A stretch of DNA of 64,000 nt from Calendula officinalis (GCA_963853835.1 OY970832.1:28966208-29030207); one strand, 5' to 3'; shown: positions 29,180 to 41,595, counted from the first letter of the stretch. A program made the numbers and translations. Notes: a model not told the origin generated them from the sequence alone.

Positions 29180-31432
29180 CATCGGTAGGTGTGGTTATTC
29201 TTGCCATGGTTTTCTTTAGAATACCACAACTTTAACAGTAATTTTTTACCGAGGATCATATTCAACTCATCGGGGTAGTACTTGGAAGGATCCTTTCCGT
29301 ATTTGTCAATTAAGTCCCAGACACTAAGGCCGGTCAACTTGTGAACAGAGCTGTTGAAAAACACAACTTGTGCCGTACCAGTCTCATCGATGACTGTTAC
29401 AACCACCCTAAACCTGTTAATAAAAAATTATAAACAGTAAAAATAGGGAGATAACGTGTCATTATGGTTGAGATTCAAATTTTCGTCATTTCAGGGAAAT
29501 CTTACCTTGAAACGGTTTGTACTGCCCCACAGTCGTCGCATTCGTAAGTAGTATGGCGATTATTTGCTGATCTTACTTTCACTTTTTTGGTGCACTCCTT
29601 GCATGCTATATAAGACCATCCCATTTGTTCGTGTACACAATGAATGGTTGCAAAGATGATGCAGTGGGAATCCTGTATATTTTAAATTAACGTGAGAGTA
29701 AATTAAATGAAACCATCAGTAGGTAGATGTATTATTGTATTAGTTATTGGAATAATGGTTTTACATACCTGTTGAATATGACGAATATGAGCCACCATGC
29801 TTTTAACCGAACCCCTAAAGAAATCTGATACGGTAACCACTTTAGCAACAGGTGTGAAGAACTCAATTTTGAATTGGTTTGGATCATAATCCTCCTGATT
29901 TTCAGCACTGTAATACAATTATAAACCAACCAGAAATGTTAAACTAATTATGGTTTTTAAAAACATTTATTTGACAATAATAAATGTTACTCACTCTGTT
30001 TTAAATGCAAGAATAGCGGGGTGATCCTGATCAATAATTATCTTTGTTCCGAACAAATCGTTATGGACCGCCGGTGCCTCTGCATCGTGTGTGTAACAAA
30101 AACAATTAACAAAAAAAAAAAGAATTTGCTTTGTATTAGGGATTTGGGCACGTATATCACGTAATTTAAAAAAAGAGTAATACTTAAATTGATTATTTTT
30201 AACTAAAAAACTGAATCAAATTACATGATTTTTTTAAGTGTGAATTTTTGCTATAAATCATACCTTTAAAGTACTTAACCTTTCCAAGCTGTAGTAACAC
30301 GACAAAATGTCCAAATTTTTCTGGATCAGTGGCATAATCATTCCACATCGTGGCTCACTCTTCCCAAAATGTTAAATCAAGCTGTTCTCCCCTGTTTTTA
30401 TTTTTTAATTAATTGTATATAAATATCTTAAAATAATTCATATGTATATAAATATGTATGTCAGTAGTATGTACATTTTATCCTCGACCACAACAGTACG
30501 TCGAAATTTCATACCACTTTGCGTGGGTACCTTTACAATCTGCATAATCCCAACAACAGAGCCAATAACATATGAAACAAATTAACATATTTGAAAGCAG
30601 TATGTGTAAATTAAATATATCCATGCGATAAAAATATTATATAAAAGTTAAATTTAAAATATAAGTAGGACGTACCAACAACGTCTTTTTCAGCATAAGT
30701 ACGATCTGCCGACTTAATCTCAGTATACGGTTCGAGCAGTAAACTATACAAATTGTCATCAATTTGATCAATTCGAGTAACAGTTGTGTTGAACCCAAAT
30801 GCAAGTTTATACTTATGTGGTAATAAAGGGTAAATTCCAGTATTCTGATAAATAATGAAGTTTGAAATCTCATAACACTTTCCTTCCTCGAAAAGCGGCT
30901 CGAACTTATGCATGAACTCTCTTTTAATCCAAATTTGGATTCGATCATTCTGTTAAATTTCAAAATTTAAGCATGTTTTATTTAAATCAATTGCACAAAA
31001 AGTTATATGATGTATTGACAGCAAATACCTGATCATCATGCAGAACTAAGTCTAGAGAATACGGGTTATGCGGTTCGTTCTTACGGTGGGAATGCCAGAT
31101 TGAAAGACATCTCCCCCGAACAGATATGTTCCGTAACCCCGCATCTATTTTCCCTATTGGTGTAATGGTTTTCTGTTTGAAGGTTTATGAAATAAACATT
31201 TAGAAGTTAATAATCTTATATACTAAATAATTAAAAAATGTATGTATGTAATTTATTTACCTTGGGTTGTTTCCATGTTAACAGGACTTTGTGTTGAATT
31301 TTCAGTGGGACGGAATCTTCGGGACCCTATTGATATACCTGAACTTGCCAAACGCCTCAGATTGCCGCCAGAGGAATTTGGTGTTTTCTGGTAGTTCAGC
31401 TTCGCTTTTCCTTTGTCGGTGTTGGTATTCAT
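29180..31432 (-). pseudogene. RPA70-like single-strand DNA-binding protein, nine exons, truncated
   Basis: Exons (minus strand): 31432-31261, 31172-31029, 30949-30676, 30571-30475, 30391-30264, 30079-29995, 29907-29769, 29672-29506, 29413-29180. Most junctions are GT-AG and keep phase, giving successive OB-folds like RPA70: DBD-A (IGKIDAGLRNISVRG…NDRIQIWIKREF), DBD-B (GSVVGIMQIV…WNDYATDPEKFGHFVVLLQ) and DBD-C with a four-Cys zinc ribbon (ACKEC…ECDDC) followed by VVVTVIDETGTAQ. Plant Helitrons often carry such RPA genes for single-strand binding during rolling-circle transposition. Defects: TGA at 30355-30357 inside exon 5, no AG before exon 4, an exon 1/2 phase mismatch in my model, and loss of the C-terminus at 29180. 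Confidence 0.8.
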
Positions 31433-32306
31433 ACTGAAGATACAAAGTAATTTGCGGTTTATAATACTTTCCCTTTAATTTTATTTTTTATAAACTTTTA
31501 TGAAAATATAATAAAATTTTTACAACAATTTTGTTATTATATTAATAAAACATAATACAGTGTTTATATATAACATTATGTTAATGATTATATACTTAAG
31601 TAATATGCTCTAATTTAGAGATATATATATAAATCCTTCCCAAATATGTGCGAATTAGTTATGGCAATTATTAATAATTAAATTATTCATGTTTTAATCG
31701 ACCATTAATATTTTACCAAAACATTAGGAAAGTTTGAAAATATTAAATGAAATATTAATGGTTATAATAATTAAGTAATTTTGTTTTGGAATATTTGTTA
31801 AAAAATTAGATAATTTTAAACTGACTTTTCAATTAAACATGCAGGGGTGAAACTTGACATTCTTCGACCCTATAGTATGCACTCTATATAGGGGTGGATG
31901 GGTTTTGAATTTTACCTTCGGGTTTTGGCATAAGATTTGATTTCAAAAAAGGAATAGATTACTCCTGGCTCTTGGTAAGTAATAAAAAAGTTTTTTAAAT
32001 TTATTGTTTTGAAATTTAAAATAGGAATGATAATTAATTGTGTTGATTCTTTAGAATTACTATTTGTTTTAATTTATGTTTTGACAGGATATCGTTGCCT
32101 GTAAATCCGGTTTACAATAACTACGTTCCTATCAAGAATGCATCTTTTCTAAAAATAAAGCCTACAATTACGGGTGAAGAGAGAAGTTTATGAGGAATGA
32201 ATGGACCAATGCCAGAATTACACGTGGCATTGTCCACCAATCAAAAGCCGGTGTTGTGATGATGTGGGATGAAGTCATCATGTGTAGCCTCATATATAGG
32301 GGAGGA
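31433..32306 (-). other. Upstream region of the RPA-like gene in D
   Basis: AT-rich DNA of about 870 bp from the first ATG to the Helitron 5' terminus. No other gene. Near the terminus, ATGATGACTTCAT and ATGATGTGGG motifs repeat and can form short hairpins. Confidence 0.5.
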
Positions 32307-32504
32307 TTTTCAGTATTCTCGTATTACCCTGGGTATTTAAGAGTCATTGCTTGTTTACTAATAGCATAACATGTTTCATACTTTGCTTTTCGTATCTCGG
32401 TTTGTTTGTTTTAGGTTATCCTATCATATAAATTGTAAACTTTATATTTTTGATTTAGTTCATAATTATTTTGAGTCACCAACTCGCTAAATTTACAGCT
32501 CTAA
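32307..32504 (-). repeat. 5' LTR of B, segment 3
   Basis: Aligns with about 5151-5348 of the left LTR. It ends with TCTAA (32500-32504), the left target-site copy of element E. Confidence 0.9.
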
Positions 32505-34610
32505 TGTAACACCCCGAGACCTGGCCTAAAATTTTTAAGGTTGTTGGTAAGTTTATTTTATTATTTATAATTTTATATAATTTTATTAGATTTATTAGAA
32601 TTTTTAATCACGGGGTTAAAAATTAGCAAAACTGAGATAAATATATATTAGTATGATTTTTATATATCCGGGTCCACTTTTGATCCGGGTTTCTAGTGGC
32701 ACTTTTAGTTTTAAAAATAGGGTTCGTTTAGGGTTCCAAATTAAACATCGTATTTTATATTATACTGTTTTGTTTTAAAATTTATCCACCTCATGGTGGA
32801 CACGTGGTAAAAGGTTGTAGACCTTAGAAAATTTAGTCTAATCTTCCAAAATCTCATTCTCACGTCTCTGCTCTCTTCACACGCACAAAACACACACATA
32901 ATATAGAAACTCTAAATTGAAGCTTAAATCTTTGAAGTTGTTTATCTAAATTCCGAAATTGAAGTCTCCAACTAGTAAGTAATCTTTTGTTTTGATTAGG
33001 GTTAGAAGTTCTTGAGTGTTTATGCTTAATTGAAGAACTAGGGTTAGGGTTCTTGGTGGGTTTTGATTAAAAACCGAAATTAATGATTTCTTTTAGTTAG
33101 TTTATAATAAGGAAGTGTTATTCTTGTTAGTAGATTGATTGAAACATTCAAATTATTCATAATTTATAATTTGGTGATTTTGGGTCAAGAACCCTAATTT
33201 TGAGATGATGATTTCTGTGAATTTATGATTGTTTATGATTGTAATTAGTGTTATAATTGTGTTAGAAACTAGTTATAACTTTAAATAAATTGTTTGGTAA
33301 TAATTAGACAAAAATTAGTAACTTGTGAATTTTGGTTAGTTTGACTTTGTAAAGTCAAATCTGGATTTGATGAAGATGAAATTTGATTATATGTATTTCT
33401 TAAATTAGTTGTGAAGTTGTGATGGTATGAATTCATATGTTGATATGTTATAGTTAAGAATCGGGTTTTGACCCGTTTGGGTCAAATTAGTACCCTAGTT
33501 GTGAAAGGATAAATAAGTAGTTAAATTTGACTTGAGATGAGTCAAAGTACTTATATGTGCAGAATTTGAGTGTGTGTATTTGTTTAAAATTGAGTTTGAA
33601 GTTTACGTATATCTTGACTTGAAATGGTACTAATTCGGGTATTGTTTCGGTTAGGAGGAAAAGGAAAGGCGAAGACTCAGTGATATAAGACAACTGAGTG
33701 GTCATCGATAGTGCCAAGGTGAGTGGAATTATAAATTTTGTACTGTTTAATTGCATTGATTTAGGTTGCAATTTGCTGGGTTGGTTTTTGGAAATTATTG
33801 AGTTGGAAAAGTGCAGGATTTTGACCATCTGATGCTGTTCACGACGCGAACTTTGTAGATTCGCGACGCGAACCGGTTGCCGAGAAACCAAAACCAAACA
33901 GAACTCGAAATAGCGAACGCGAAATTTTTAGCGGACGAGATCGCGACGCGAACACTTAGTCGCGACGAGAATTCTGGCGCGAATAGGGGTTCGCGACGCG
34001 AACTTGCTGTTTGGCTGCAAAACTTGTGTTGAGTTTTACTCAGTATTTTCTAATGTTAATTAACTGGCTATGTGTTAATTAATTGATACATGCACATGGA
34101 AAAGAGTAGAGGACAGTCTGCGTGGGGGGCTGGGCTTTTGTTTACTGTTAGTTAACGGTAATTGTACCTTGGCATATGTGTTGTGTTTGAAGGAAGCTTT
34201 ACCGTTTCTAATGAGTAAAGGGCTTCCGGTAAGCTGTTGTTAGGCCCACAACAGTTGTACGGTTCTGCAAAACCGCCGGTCCTTTCGTTTTATGTGAATT
34301 AGTGACAATTGTGAATCGAGATTGTTGGATTTGACATTATAAAGTGTTATGATTTTAATCACTTAGCTTTGTGCTAATTCCCCTCGATGTTGAATCTTTT
34401 GCAGGTTTTGGAGATTGTATATCGGAAGTTTGTGAATAGGAATGGATGACCAAATTATAAAGATATGTATTTTGGGAGTCGAGCCGAAAGTTTATAACAC
34501 CGTTTTGTAAATATTAAATTACTTTACTTTTATATCGTCTGTAAATTAACTAGTTTAAACGCTTCCGTGGTTTGTTTTAAAAAAAATGGCATGAAATTTA
34601 CGGTGTTACA
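32505..34610 (+). repeat. 5' LTR of E
   Basis: TGTAACACCCC…CGGTGTTACA, 2106 bp. Includes a CpG-rich cluster of TTCGCGACGCGAA palindromes at 33838-34005 within otherwise AT-rich DNA. The ORF-like stretch 33487-33897 on the minus strand is also present in the other LTR and shows no coding signature. Confidence 0.95.
33838..34005 (+). repeat. TTCGCGACGCGAA palindrome cluster in LTR of E
   Basis: TTCGCGACGCGAA (two 6-bp arms around a central A) or close variants occur five or six times. The 3' LTR has the same cluster at 40816-40984, with a few sites closer to the consensus there. A similar cluster is in an unrelated LTR fragment at 45395-45545. Confidence 0.85.
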
Positions 34611-34613
34611 ATT

Positions 34614-34625
34614 TGGTATCAGAGC
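34614..34625 (+). promoter_or_regulatory. Primer-binding site of E
   Basis: TGGTATCAGAGC, 3 bp after the LTR; initiator-Met tRNA type. Confidence 0.93.
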
Positions 34626-34800
34626 GTTGGTTTGGTAATGTGTATACATTTAGGTGTACATTTCCAAATCAAGGCTCGAGTTTGGTCAAACATTCCTAGA
34701 TTGTGGGGATAAGGAAAGATTGGATAGATGGGGATGTTAGTATGTTAGGTACTAACGAATTTAAAACTAATGTTTGTGAGATGATGTGTTGATTACAGAT

Positions 34801-36372
34801 ATGGCCGATAACGAGCAGAATATCCCTGTGACCCTATCAACGACTGAACCGGGTAATGTTGGAACTTCGGGTAATACAAATGAGAATCGGGAGGATTATA
34901 TTGTTAGAATGGAAAGTGAAATACAACATCTTCATAATATTATTGACGAAATGCATCGAAACCAAGCTACTCAAACACCGATTCCAACAATGCCTACATT
35001 TTCAATACCAATCCACACTATGCCAACCCCAATTATGTCAACCGTTCCTATGCCATCACCCACAATACCCGAACAATTTTATTTTCAACCTCCGACTCAA
35101 TCACAAGGTGCTCCTCGGTATACATTCATTCCATATCCAATTTCAACGGGAGTTAAACCTCAATGTACTTATAAACAATTTCTTGATTGTAAACCACCGG
35201 AGTACAAAGGTAGTTATGATCCAATAGTAACTTTGAATTGGTTGAGGGAAATGGAAAGAACTTTAGATGCAGCAAATTGTGAGGAACGTATGAAGGTGAA
35301 ATATGCTTCAAGAATGTTAAAAGAAAGGGCTATGCAATGGTGGGATGTTTGGACGAAACGTATGTCCCCGGCCGAAGAAGATGCAATTATTTGGAAAGAA
35401 TTTTATGATAGAGTGTGTGATCATTTTTGTAATGAATTCGAGATGAACAAAATTAGGAAGGAATTTATGAATTTACAAATGAGTGACAGGATGTCGGTTG
35501 ATGAATTAATCAAGCAGTTCAATGATAAACTCAGATTTGTGAAGCAGTGGGTGCCCGATGAAAAGGCACAGTTACAATATTTTGTGGAAGCATTGTTGCC
35601 TGATTATAGGGGTATAGTTCGAACAACAAATACGTTGACTCAGGCTTTTAATTTGGCAAGATCTGCGGAAGGTGATCATAAAGCAAAAGAAAGAATGAAT
35701 CGGGAAAAAGGAGGTTTACAAAGATCAAGATTTGATCAGTGAGGTTCCCAACAAAGTAGGAGGTGGCAAGGTAATCAGAAACAAGGTTCTCAAGGGTTGA
35801 ATGTAAGAAGACCAACTGAAAGTATTTCTAGTCAGAAATCTCAATGGTGTAACAAATGTAAGTCTTATCATTCTGGGTCGTGTACAGCTCAGACGATGAA
35901 GTGTATTCGATGTGGGCAGATGGGTCATGAGGTCAAAGATTGTAAGTTTCCTCGTAATGTGTGTTGGAACTGCCAGAAGGAAGGTCATCGGGTTGGTGAT
36001 TGTCCAACGGGAAAGAGGTTTGGGTCCGGTTCAGGGTCAGGGTCAGCGGGTGGTTCGTTATCTTCAACGGGCCAAAAGAGAAAGAACCCTCCTCCACCCG
36101 AGGGTAGAGCTTTTCAGATGACGGTAGATGATGCTATGTCTACCGATGATGTTATCACCGGTATGTTTTTGATTAATAATATACCTGCACGTGTACTTTT
36201 CGATTCCGGTGCTAATCGTTCTTTTATTTCGATAAAATTTTGTGATAAATTGAATTTACCTGTTAAAAATATGGCAATACCATTAGAGATTGAAGTAGCA
36301 AATGGTAAGTCGGTTCCGGTCACAACATCTGTGTCCGGGGCACGTATAGATATCGATGGTGTTCATTTTTAA
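34801..36372 (+). pseudogene. gag: Gag-protease of E, interrupted by stops
   Basis: ATG at 34801 (MADNEQN…) is preferred over the upstream in-frame ATG at 34786. Residues about 45-110 are Pro/Met/Thr-rich; the Gag domain follows (PPEYKGSYDPIVTLNWLREMER…AMQWWDVW). An in-frame TGA at 35740-35742 separates this from three CCHC-like knuckles (CNKCKSYHSGSC, CIRCGQMGHEVKDC, CWNCQKEGHRVGDC; about 35850-36005). The aspartic protease box LFDSGANRSF is near 36200. A second stop, TAA at 36370-36372, precedes the rest of the protease (VVLGMDWLS, about 36406). All blocks are in one frame, so only point mutations broke it. Confidence 0.88.
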
Positions 36373-39300
36373 GTATTTCTTTTAGTAATGCCGATATCCG
36401 GCTTTGATGTAGTACTTGGTATGGATTGGCTAAGTATTAATAAAGCGAATATTAAGTGTCATAAGAAAATAATTTCTTTTCCTTTATCTGACGTGGCACG
36501 TGTAGTGGCCCGTGGGGAAAGAGTCAATTCATCTATTCCATTAATATCTTTTATGAAAGCCAGAAAGGCTTTGGTCAAGGGGTGTGAATCATTTTTGGCA
36601 TATGCAATTGATGCTCAGAAAGAAAAGAAGACGGTTAATGATATCCGGGTGGTATCGGAATACCCGGAAGTGTTTCCTGACGAGTTACCTGGGTTACCTC
36701 CTATTCGAGAGTTAGAATTTAAAATCGATCTTCTACCGGGAACTAGTCCGATTGCTCGGGATCCGTATCGATTGGCACCATCGGAAATTCTAGAAATGAT
36801 GACCCAAATTCAAGAACTTCTTGATAAAGGTTTTATCCGGTCAAGTTCCTCGCCTTGGGGAGCTCCGGTTTTGTTTGTAAAAAAGAAAGATGGTACGTTT
36901 CGTATGTGTATAGACTACCGGGAATTAAATAAGAGAACCGTGAAGAATAAATATCCGTTGCCTTGAATAGATGATTTATTTGATCAACTACAAGGTGCTT
37001 CTTATTTTTCGAAAATTGATTTACGATCCGGGTATCATCAAGTACGAGTACATGAAGATGATATTCACAAAACCGCTTTTCGTACCCGATACGGTCATTA
37101 TGAGTTCCTAGTTATGCCTTTTGGGCTAACAAACGCACCAGCGATATTTATGGATCTTATGAATCGGGTATGTCGACCTTTCTTAGATAAATTTGTCATT
37201 GTATTTATAGAAGACATATTGATCTATTCTAAAACCGAATCGGATCATGAAGATCATTTGAGGCAAGTTTTAAGTACTTTGAAACGGGAACAATTATATG
37301 CTAAATTTTCGAAATGTGAATTTTGGTTACGAGAAGTGCAGTTTTTGGGCCATGTTATTTGTGCAGACGGGGTAAAAGTAGATCCAGCAAAGATAACAGC
37401 AGTTATGAATTGGAGTGCACCGAAATCACCGTCAGAAATCAAGAGTTTTCTTGGATTGGCGGGTTATTACCGAAGATTTATCAAAGATTTTTCAAAGATT
37501 GCGGGTCCATTAACCAAGTTAACAAGAAAAGATGCACCGTACCGGTGGAATGAAGAACAAGAGAGGGCGTTCCAAACTTTAAAAGAATTATTATGTCAAG
37601 CACCAATTCTCGCGTTACCCGAAGGTTCGGAAGATTTTGTTGTTTATTGTGATGCTTCATGTTTGGGTTTAGGGTGTGTATTAATGCAAAGAGATCGGGT
37701 GATTGCTTATGCTTCTCGACAGTTGAAGAATCACGAGAAAAATTATCCTACTCATGATTTAGAGCTAGCGCTGGTAATTTTTGCATTAAAACTGTGGAGA
37801 CACTATTTGTATGGCACCAAATGCATTATTTATACCGATCACAAAAGCCTACAATATGTGTTTTCGCAAAAAGAATTAAATATGAGACAAAGACGGTGGC
37901 TAGAACTTATAAAAGATTATGATTGTGAAATTAAATATCACCCGGGGAAAGCAAATGTTGTCGCGGATGCATTAAGCCGAAAAGGATCGTCAGATAATGT
38001 TTGGTTTATGAGAATCGAAATTGTATCCGAGTTGATAGATCGATTAAAGATTTGTCAACAAGAAGCTTTATTAGCCAATAATTTGAAAGCCGAGATCATG
38101 ACAAAGCGAAAAGATGAACTAGAAGTTGATTCCCGAGGGTTAAAAACATTTCATACACGGGTTTGGGTGCCGATGATTGGTGGGTTACGTGATCTTATTA
38201 TGACTGAGGCGCATAAATCACGGTTATCTATTCATCCGGGTAGTACAAAGATGTATAATGATTTGAAGGTGTTATATTGGTGGCCGACAATGAAGACCGA
38301 TGTGGCGCAATTTGTAGAAAAATGTCATATTTGTGCTCAAGTGAAAGCTGAACATCAAAAGCCATACGGGTCTTTGAAACAATTAGAAATTCCCGAGTGG
38401 AAATGGGAACATATAACTATGGATTTCGTTACTTAACTTCCTCGTACACAATGAAATCATGATATGATTGTGGTAATAGTAGATCGGTTGACGAAAAGTG
38501 CTCATTTTTTTAGCTACAAGTGAAACCGCATCACTTGATAAATTAGCTAAATTATACATTGATGAAATCGTATCCCGGCATGGTATTCCTTTATCGATTG
38601 TATCCGATCGAGATTCTCGATTTGTTTCTAATTTTTGGAAAGGATTACAACGGGAATTGGGCACTCGGTTTAATTTAAGTACCGCATATCACCCACAAAC
38701 CGATGGGCAAACCGAGAGGACTATACAAACTCTTGAAGATATGTTACGAGCATGTGTTTTAGAATATGGTGGATCTTGGGATACACATTTACCGTTGGTG
38801 GAATTTGCTTATAATAATTCATATCTTTCGAGTATTAAAATGCTACCGTATGAAATGTTATATGGTCGTCGGTGTAGAACTCCTACTTGTTGGTTAGAAG
38901 CCGGGGAAAAACAATATGCCGGACCTGATATAGTTGAAATGACCGCCGAGAAAGTGAAAATAGCTCGGGAGAAGTTAAAAGCGGCCCGAGATAGACAAAA
39001 GATGTACGCAGATCCCCGACGTCGACCTGTTATGTTTGAACAAGGTGAGTTAGTATATTTGAAAGTGTCACCATGGAAGGGGGTTATACGGTTTGGAAAA
39101 CGTGGAAAGTTAGCACCACGGTATATTGGACCGTTTCCGATTCGACAAGTAGTTAATGATCAAATAGTTGCATTAGATCTTCCTCCGGAATTAGCGGGTA
39201 TTCATGACACATTTAATGTGTGTTATATGAAAAAGTGTCATGTTGAAGATGAGAATCAAGTGTTACCGATACGGGATTTGAAAGTGGATATGAAAAAGAG

Positions 39301-39471
39301 GTTAGTCGAAGAACCGGTTGAGTTATTAGATCGAAAAGTTACTAAGTTATGAAAGAAGCAGTTACGAAAGAAGCAGATTCGAATTTAACGTGGGAGACGG
39401 AAGAAGATATAAAGAATCGTTACCCGGGTTTATTTGAACGTGTTGAGATTCCGAGGACGAAATCTCTTTAA
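36373..39471 (+). pseudogene. pol: Pol of E: RT, RNase H, integrase with stops and frameshifts
   Basis: Protease end, RT (CIDYRELNKRTVKNKYPLP near 36907-36963), RNase H (VVYCDASCLGLG near 37640), integrase zinc region (HKSRLSIHPG…CHICAQ, 38212-38340) and catalytic core (ISTMDF-like, SDRDSRF, QTDGQTERT), then GPF and chromodomain-like tail ending at TAA 39469-39471. Stops: TGA 36964-36966, TAA 38434-38436, TGA 38452-38454. Frameshifts: one near 38505-38511 in a run of seven T, another between about 39350 and 39378. The RT catalytic box reads FIEDILIYS (about 37204-37230): the first catalytic aspartate is Glu. Not functional. Confidence 0.92.
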
Positions 39472-39481
39472 GGAGTGGAGA
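39470..39481 (+). promoter_or_regulatory. Polypurine tract of E
   Basis: AAGGAGTGGAGA followed by TT and the 3' LTR start at 39484. Confidence 0.75.
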
Positions 39482-39483
39482 TT

Positions 39484-41590
39484 TGTAACACCCCGAGACC
39501 CGGCCTAACATTTTTAAGGTTGTTGGTAAGTTTATTTTATTATTTATAATTTTATAGAATTTTATTAGATTTATTAGAATTTTTAACCACGGGGTTAAAA
39601 ATTAGCAAAACTGAGATAGATATATATTAGTATGATTTTTATATATCTGGGTCCACTTTTGAACCGGGTTTCTAGTGGTATTTTTAGTTTTAAAAATAGA
39701 GTTCGTTTAGGGTTCCAAATTAAACATCGTATTTTATATTATACTGTTTTGTTTTAAAATTTATCCACCTCATGGTGGACACGTGGTAAAAGGTTGTAGA
39801 CCTTAGAAATTTTGGTCTAATATTCCAAAATCTCATTCTCACGTCTCTGCTCTCTTCACACGCACAAAACACACACATAATATAGAAACTCTAAATTGAA
39901 GCTTAAATCTTTGAAGTTGTTTATCTAAATTCCGAAATTGAAGTCTCCAACTAGTAAGTAATCTTTTGTTTTGATTAGGGTTAGAAGTTCTTGAGTGTTT
40001 ATGCTTAATTGAAGAACTAGGGTTAGGGTTCTTGGTGGGTTTTGATTAAAAACCGAAATTAATGATTTCTTTAAGTTAGTTTATAATAAGGAAGTGTTAT
40101 TCTTGTTAGTAGATTGATTGAAACATTCAAATTAATCATAATTTATAATTTGGTGATTTTGGGTCAAGAACCCTAATTTTGAGATGATGATTTCTGTGAA
40201 TTTATGATTGTTTATGATTGTAATTAGTGTTATAATTATGTTAGAAACTAGTTATAACTTTAAATAAATTGTTTGGTAATAATTAGACAAAAATTAGTAA
40301 CTTCTGAATTTTGGTTAGTTTGACTTTGTAAAGTCAAATCTGGATTTGATGAAGATGAAATTTGATTATATGTATTTCTTAAATTAGTTGTGAAGTTGTG
40401 ATGGTATGAATTCATATGTTGATATGTTATAGTTAAGAATCGGGTTTTGACCCGTTTGGGTCAAATTAGTACCCTAGTTGTGAAAGGATAAATAAGTAGT
40501 TAAATTTGACTTGAGATGAGTCAAAGTACTTATATGTGCAGAATTTGAGTGTGTGTATTTGTTTAAAATTGGTTTGAAGTTTATGTATATCTTGACTTGA
40601 AATGGTACTAATTCGGGTATTGTTTCGGTTAGGAGGAAAAGGAAAGGCGAAGACTCAGTGAAATAAGACAACTGAGTGGTCATCGAGAGTGCCAAGGTGA
40701 GTGGAATTATAACCTTTGTACTGTTTAATTGCAATGATTTAGGTTGCAATTTGCTGGGTTGGTTTTTGGAAATTGTTGAGTTGGAAAAGTGCAGGATTTT
40801 GACCATTTGATGCTGTTCGCGACGCGAACTTTGTAGGTTCGCGACGCGAACCTGTTGCCAAGAAACCAAAACCAAACAGAAACTCGAAATAGCGAACGCG
40901 AAATTTTTAGCGGACGAGATCGCGACGCGATCACTTAGTCGCGACGCGAATTCTGGCGCGAATAGGGGTTCGCGACGCGAACTTGCTGTTTGGCTGCAAA
41001 ACTTGTGTTGAGTTTTACTCAGTATTTTCTAATGTTAATTAACTGGCTATGTGTTAATTAATTGATATGTGCACATGGAAAAGAGTAGAGGACAGTCTGC
41101 GTGGGGGACTGGGCTTTCGTTTACTGTTAGTTAACGGTAATTGTACCTTGGCATATGTGTTGTGTTTGAAGGAAGCTTTACCGTTTCTAATGAGTAAAGG
41201 GCTTCCGGTAAGCTGTTGTTAGGCCCACAACAGTTGTAAGGTTCTGCAAAACCGCTGGTCCTTTCGTTATATGTGAATTAGTGAAAATTGTGAATCGAGA
41301 TTGTTGGATTTGACATTATAAAGTGTTATGATTTTAATCACTTAGCTTTGTTCTAATTCCCCTCGATGTTGAATCTTTTGCAGGTTTTGGAGATTGTATA
41401 TTGGAAGTTTGTGAATAGGAATGGATGACCAAATTATAAAGATATGTTTTTTGGGAGTCGAGCCGAAAGTTTATAACACCGTTTTGTAAATATTAAATTA
41501 CTTTACTTTTATATCGTCTGTAAATTAATTAGTTTCAACGCTTCCGTGATTTGTTTAAAAAAAAAATGGCATGAAATTTACGGTGTTACA
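39484..41590 (+). repeat. 3' LTR of E
   Basis: 2107 bp, near-identical to 32505-34610 with scattered substitutions and 1-bp length changes. Followed by the target-site copy TCTAA. Confidence 0.95.
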
Positions 41591-41595
41591 TCTAA

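Larger units (their letters stand above)
29180..32306 (-). mobile_element. D: 5' part of a Helitron carrying an RPA70-like gene
   Basis: Inserted in LTR B. On the minus strand the right end reads host …CTGAAAA followed by TCCTCCCCTATATATG; Helitrons insert between A and T, and their 5' end begins TC. The other copy of the host LTR (5143-5160) shows the uninterrupted site GACTA|TTTTCAG. On the left, the fragment stops inside a coding exon and the host has lost ten bases (TATATGACTA), so the Helitron 3' end (hairpin plus CTRR) is deleted. No Rep/helicase is present, so it is non-autonomous in this state. The class is inferred from termini and cargo. Confidence 0.65.
32505..41590 (+). mobile_element. 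Element E: Ty3/gypsy chromovirus with broken polyprotein
   Basis: LTRs 32505-34610 and 39484-41590 (2106 and 2107 bp; TGTAACACCCCGAGAC…GGTGTTACA), target-site copies TCTAA at 32500-32504 and 41591-41595, PBS at 34614-34625, PPT just before 39484. LTRs are very similar, so the insertion is fairly recent, yet gag-pol carries several stops and at least two frameshifts. The domain order is the same as in F, but the sequence is a distinct family. Confidence 0.95.

Noticed and set aside
29160..29200. Helitron 3' terminus (hairpin plus CTRR) at the left edge of D
   Set aside because: GATGTACATC is palindromic there and CTGA follows on the minus strand, but that CTGA belongs to the host LTR and is followed by A, not T; the fragment instead stops inside an exon.
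33487..33897. 136-residue minus-strand ORF in the LTR of E (and its twin at 40474-40875)
   Set aside because: It lies in LTR DNA, changes length and frame between the two LTRs, and has no motif.
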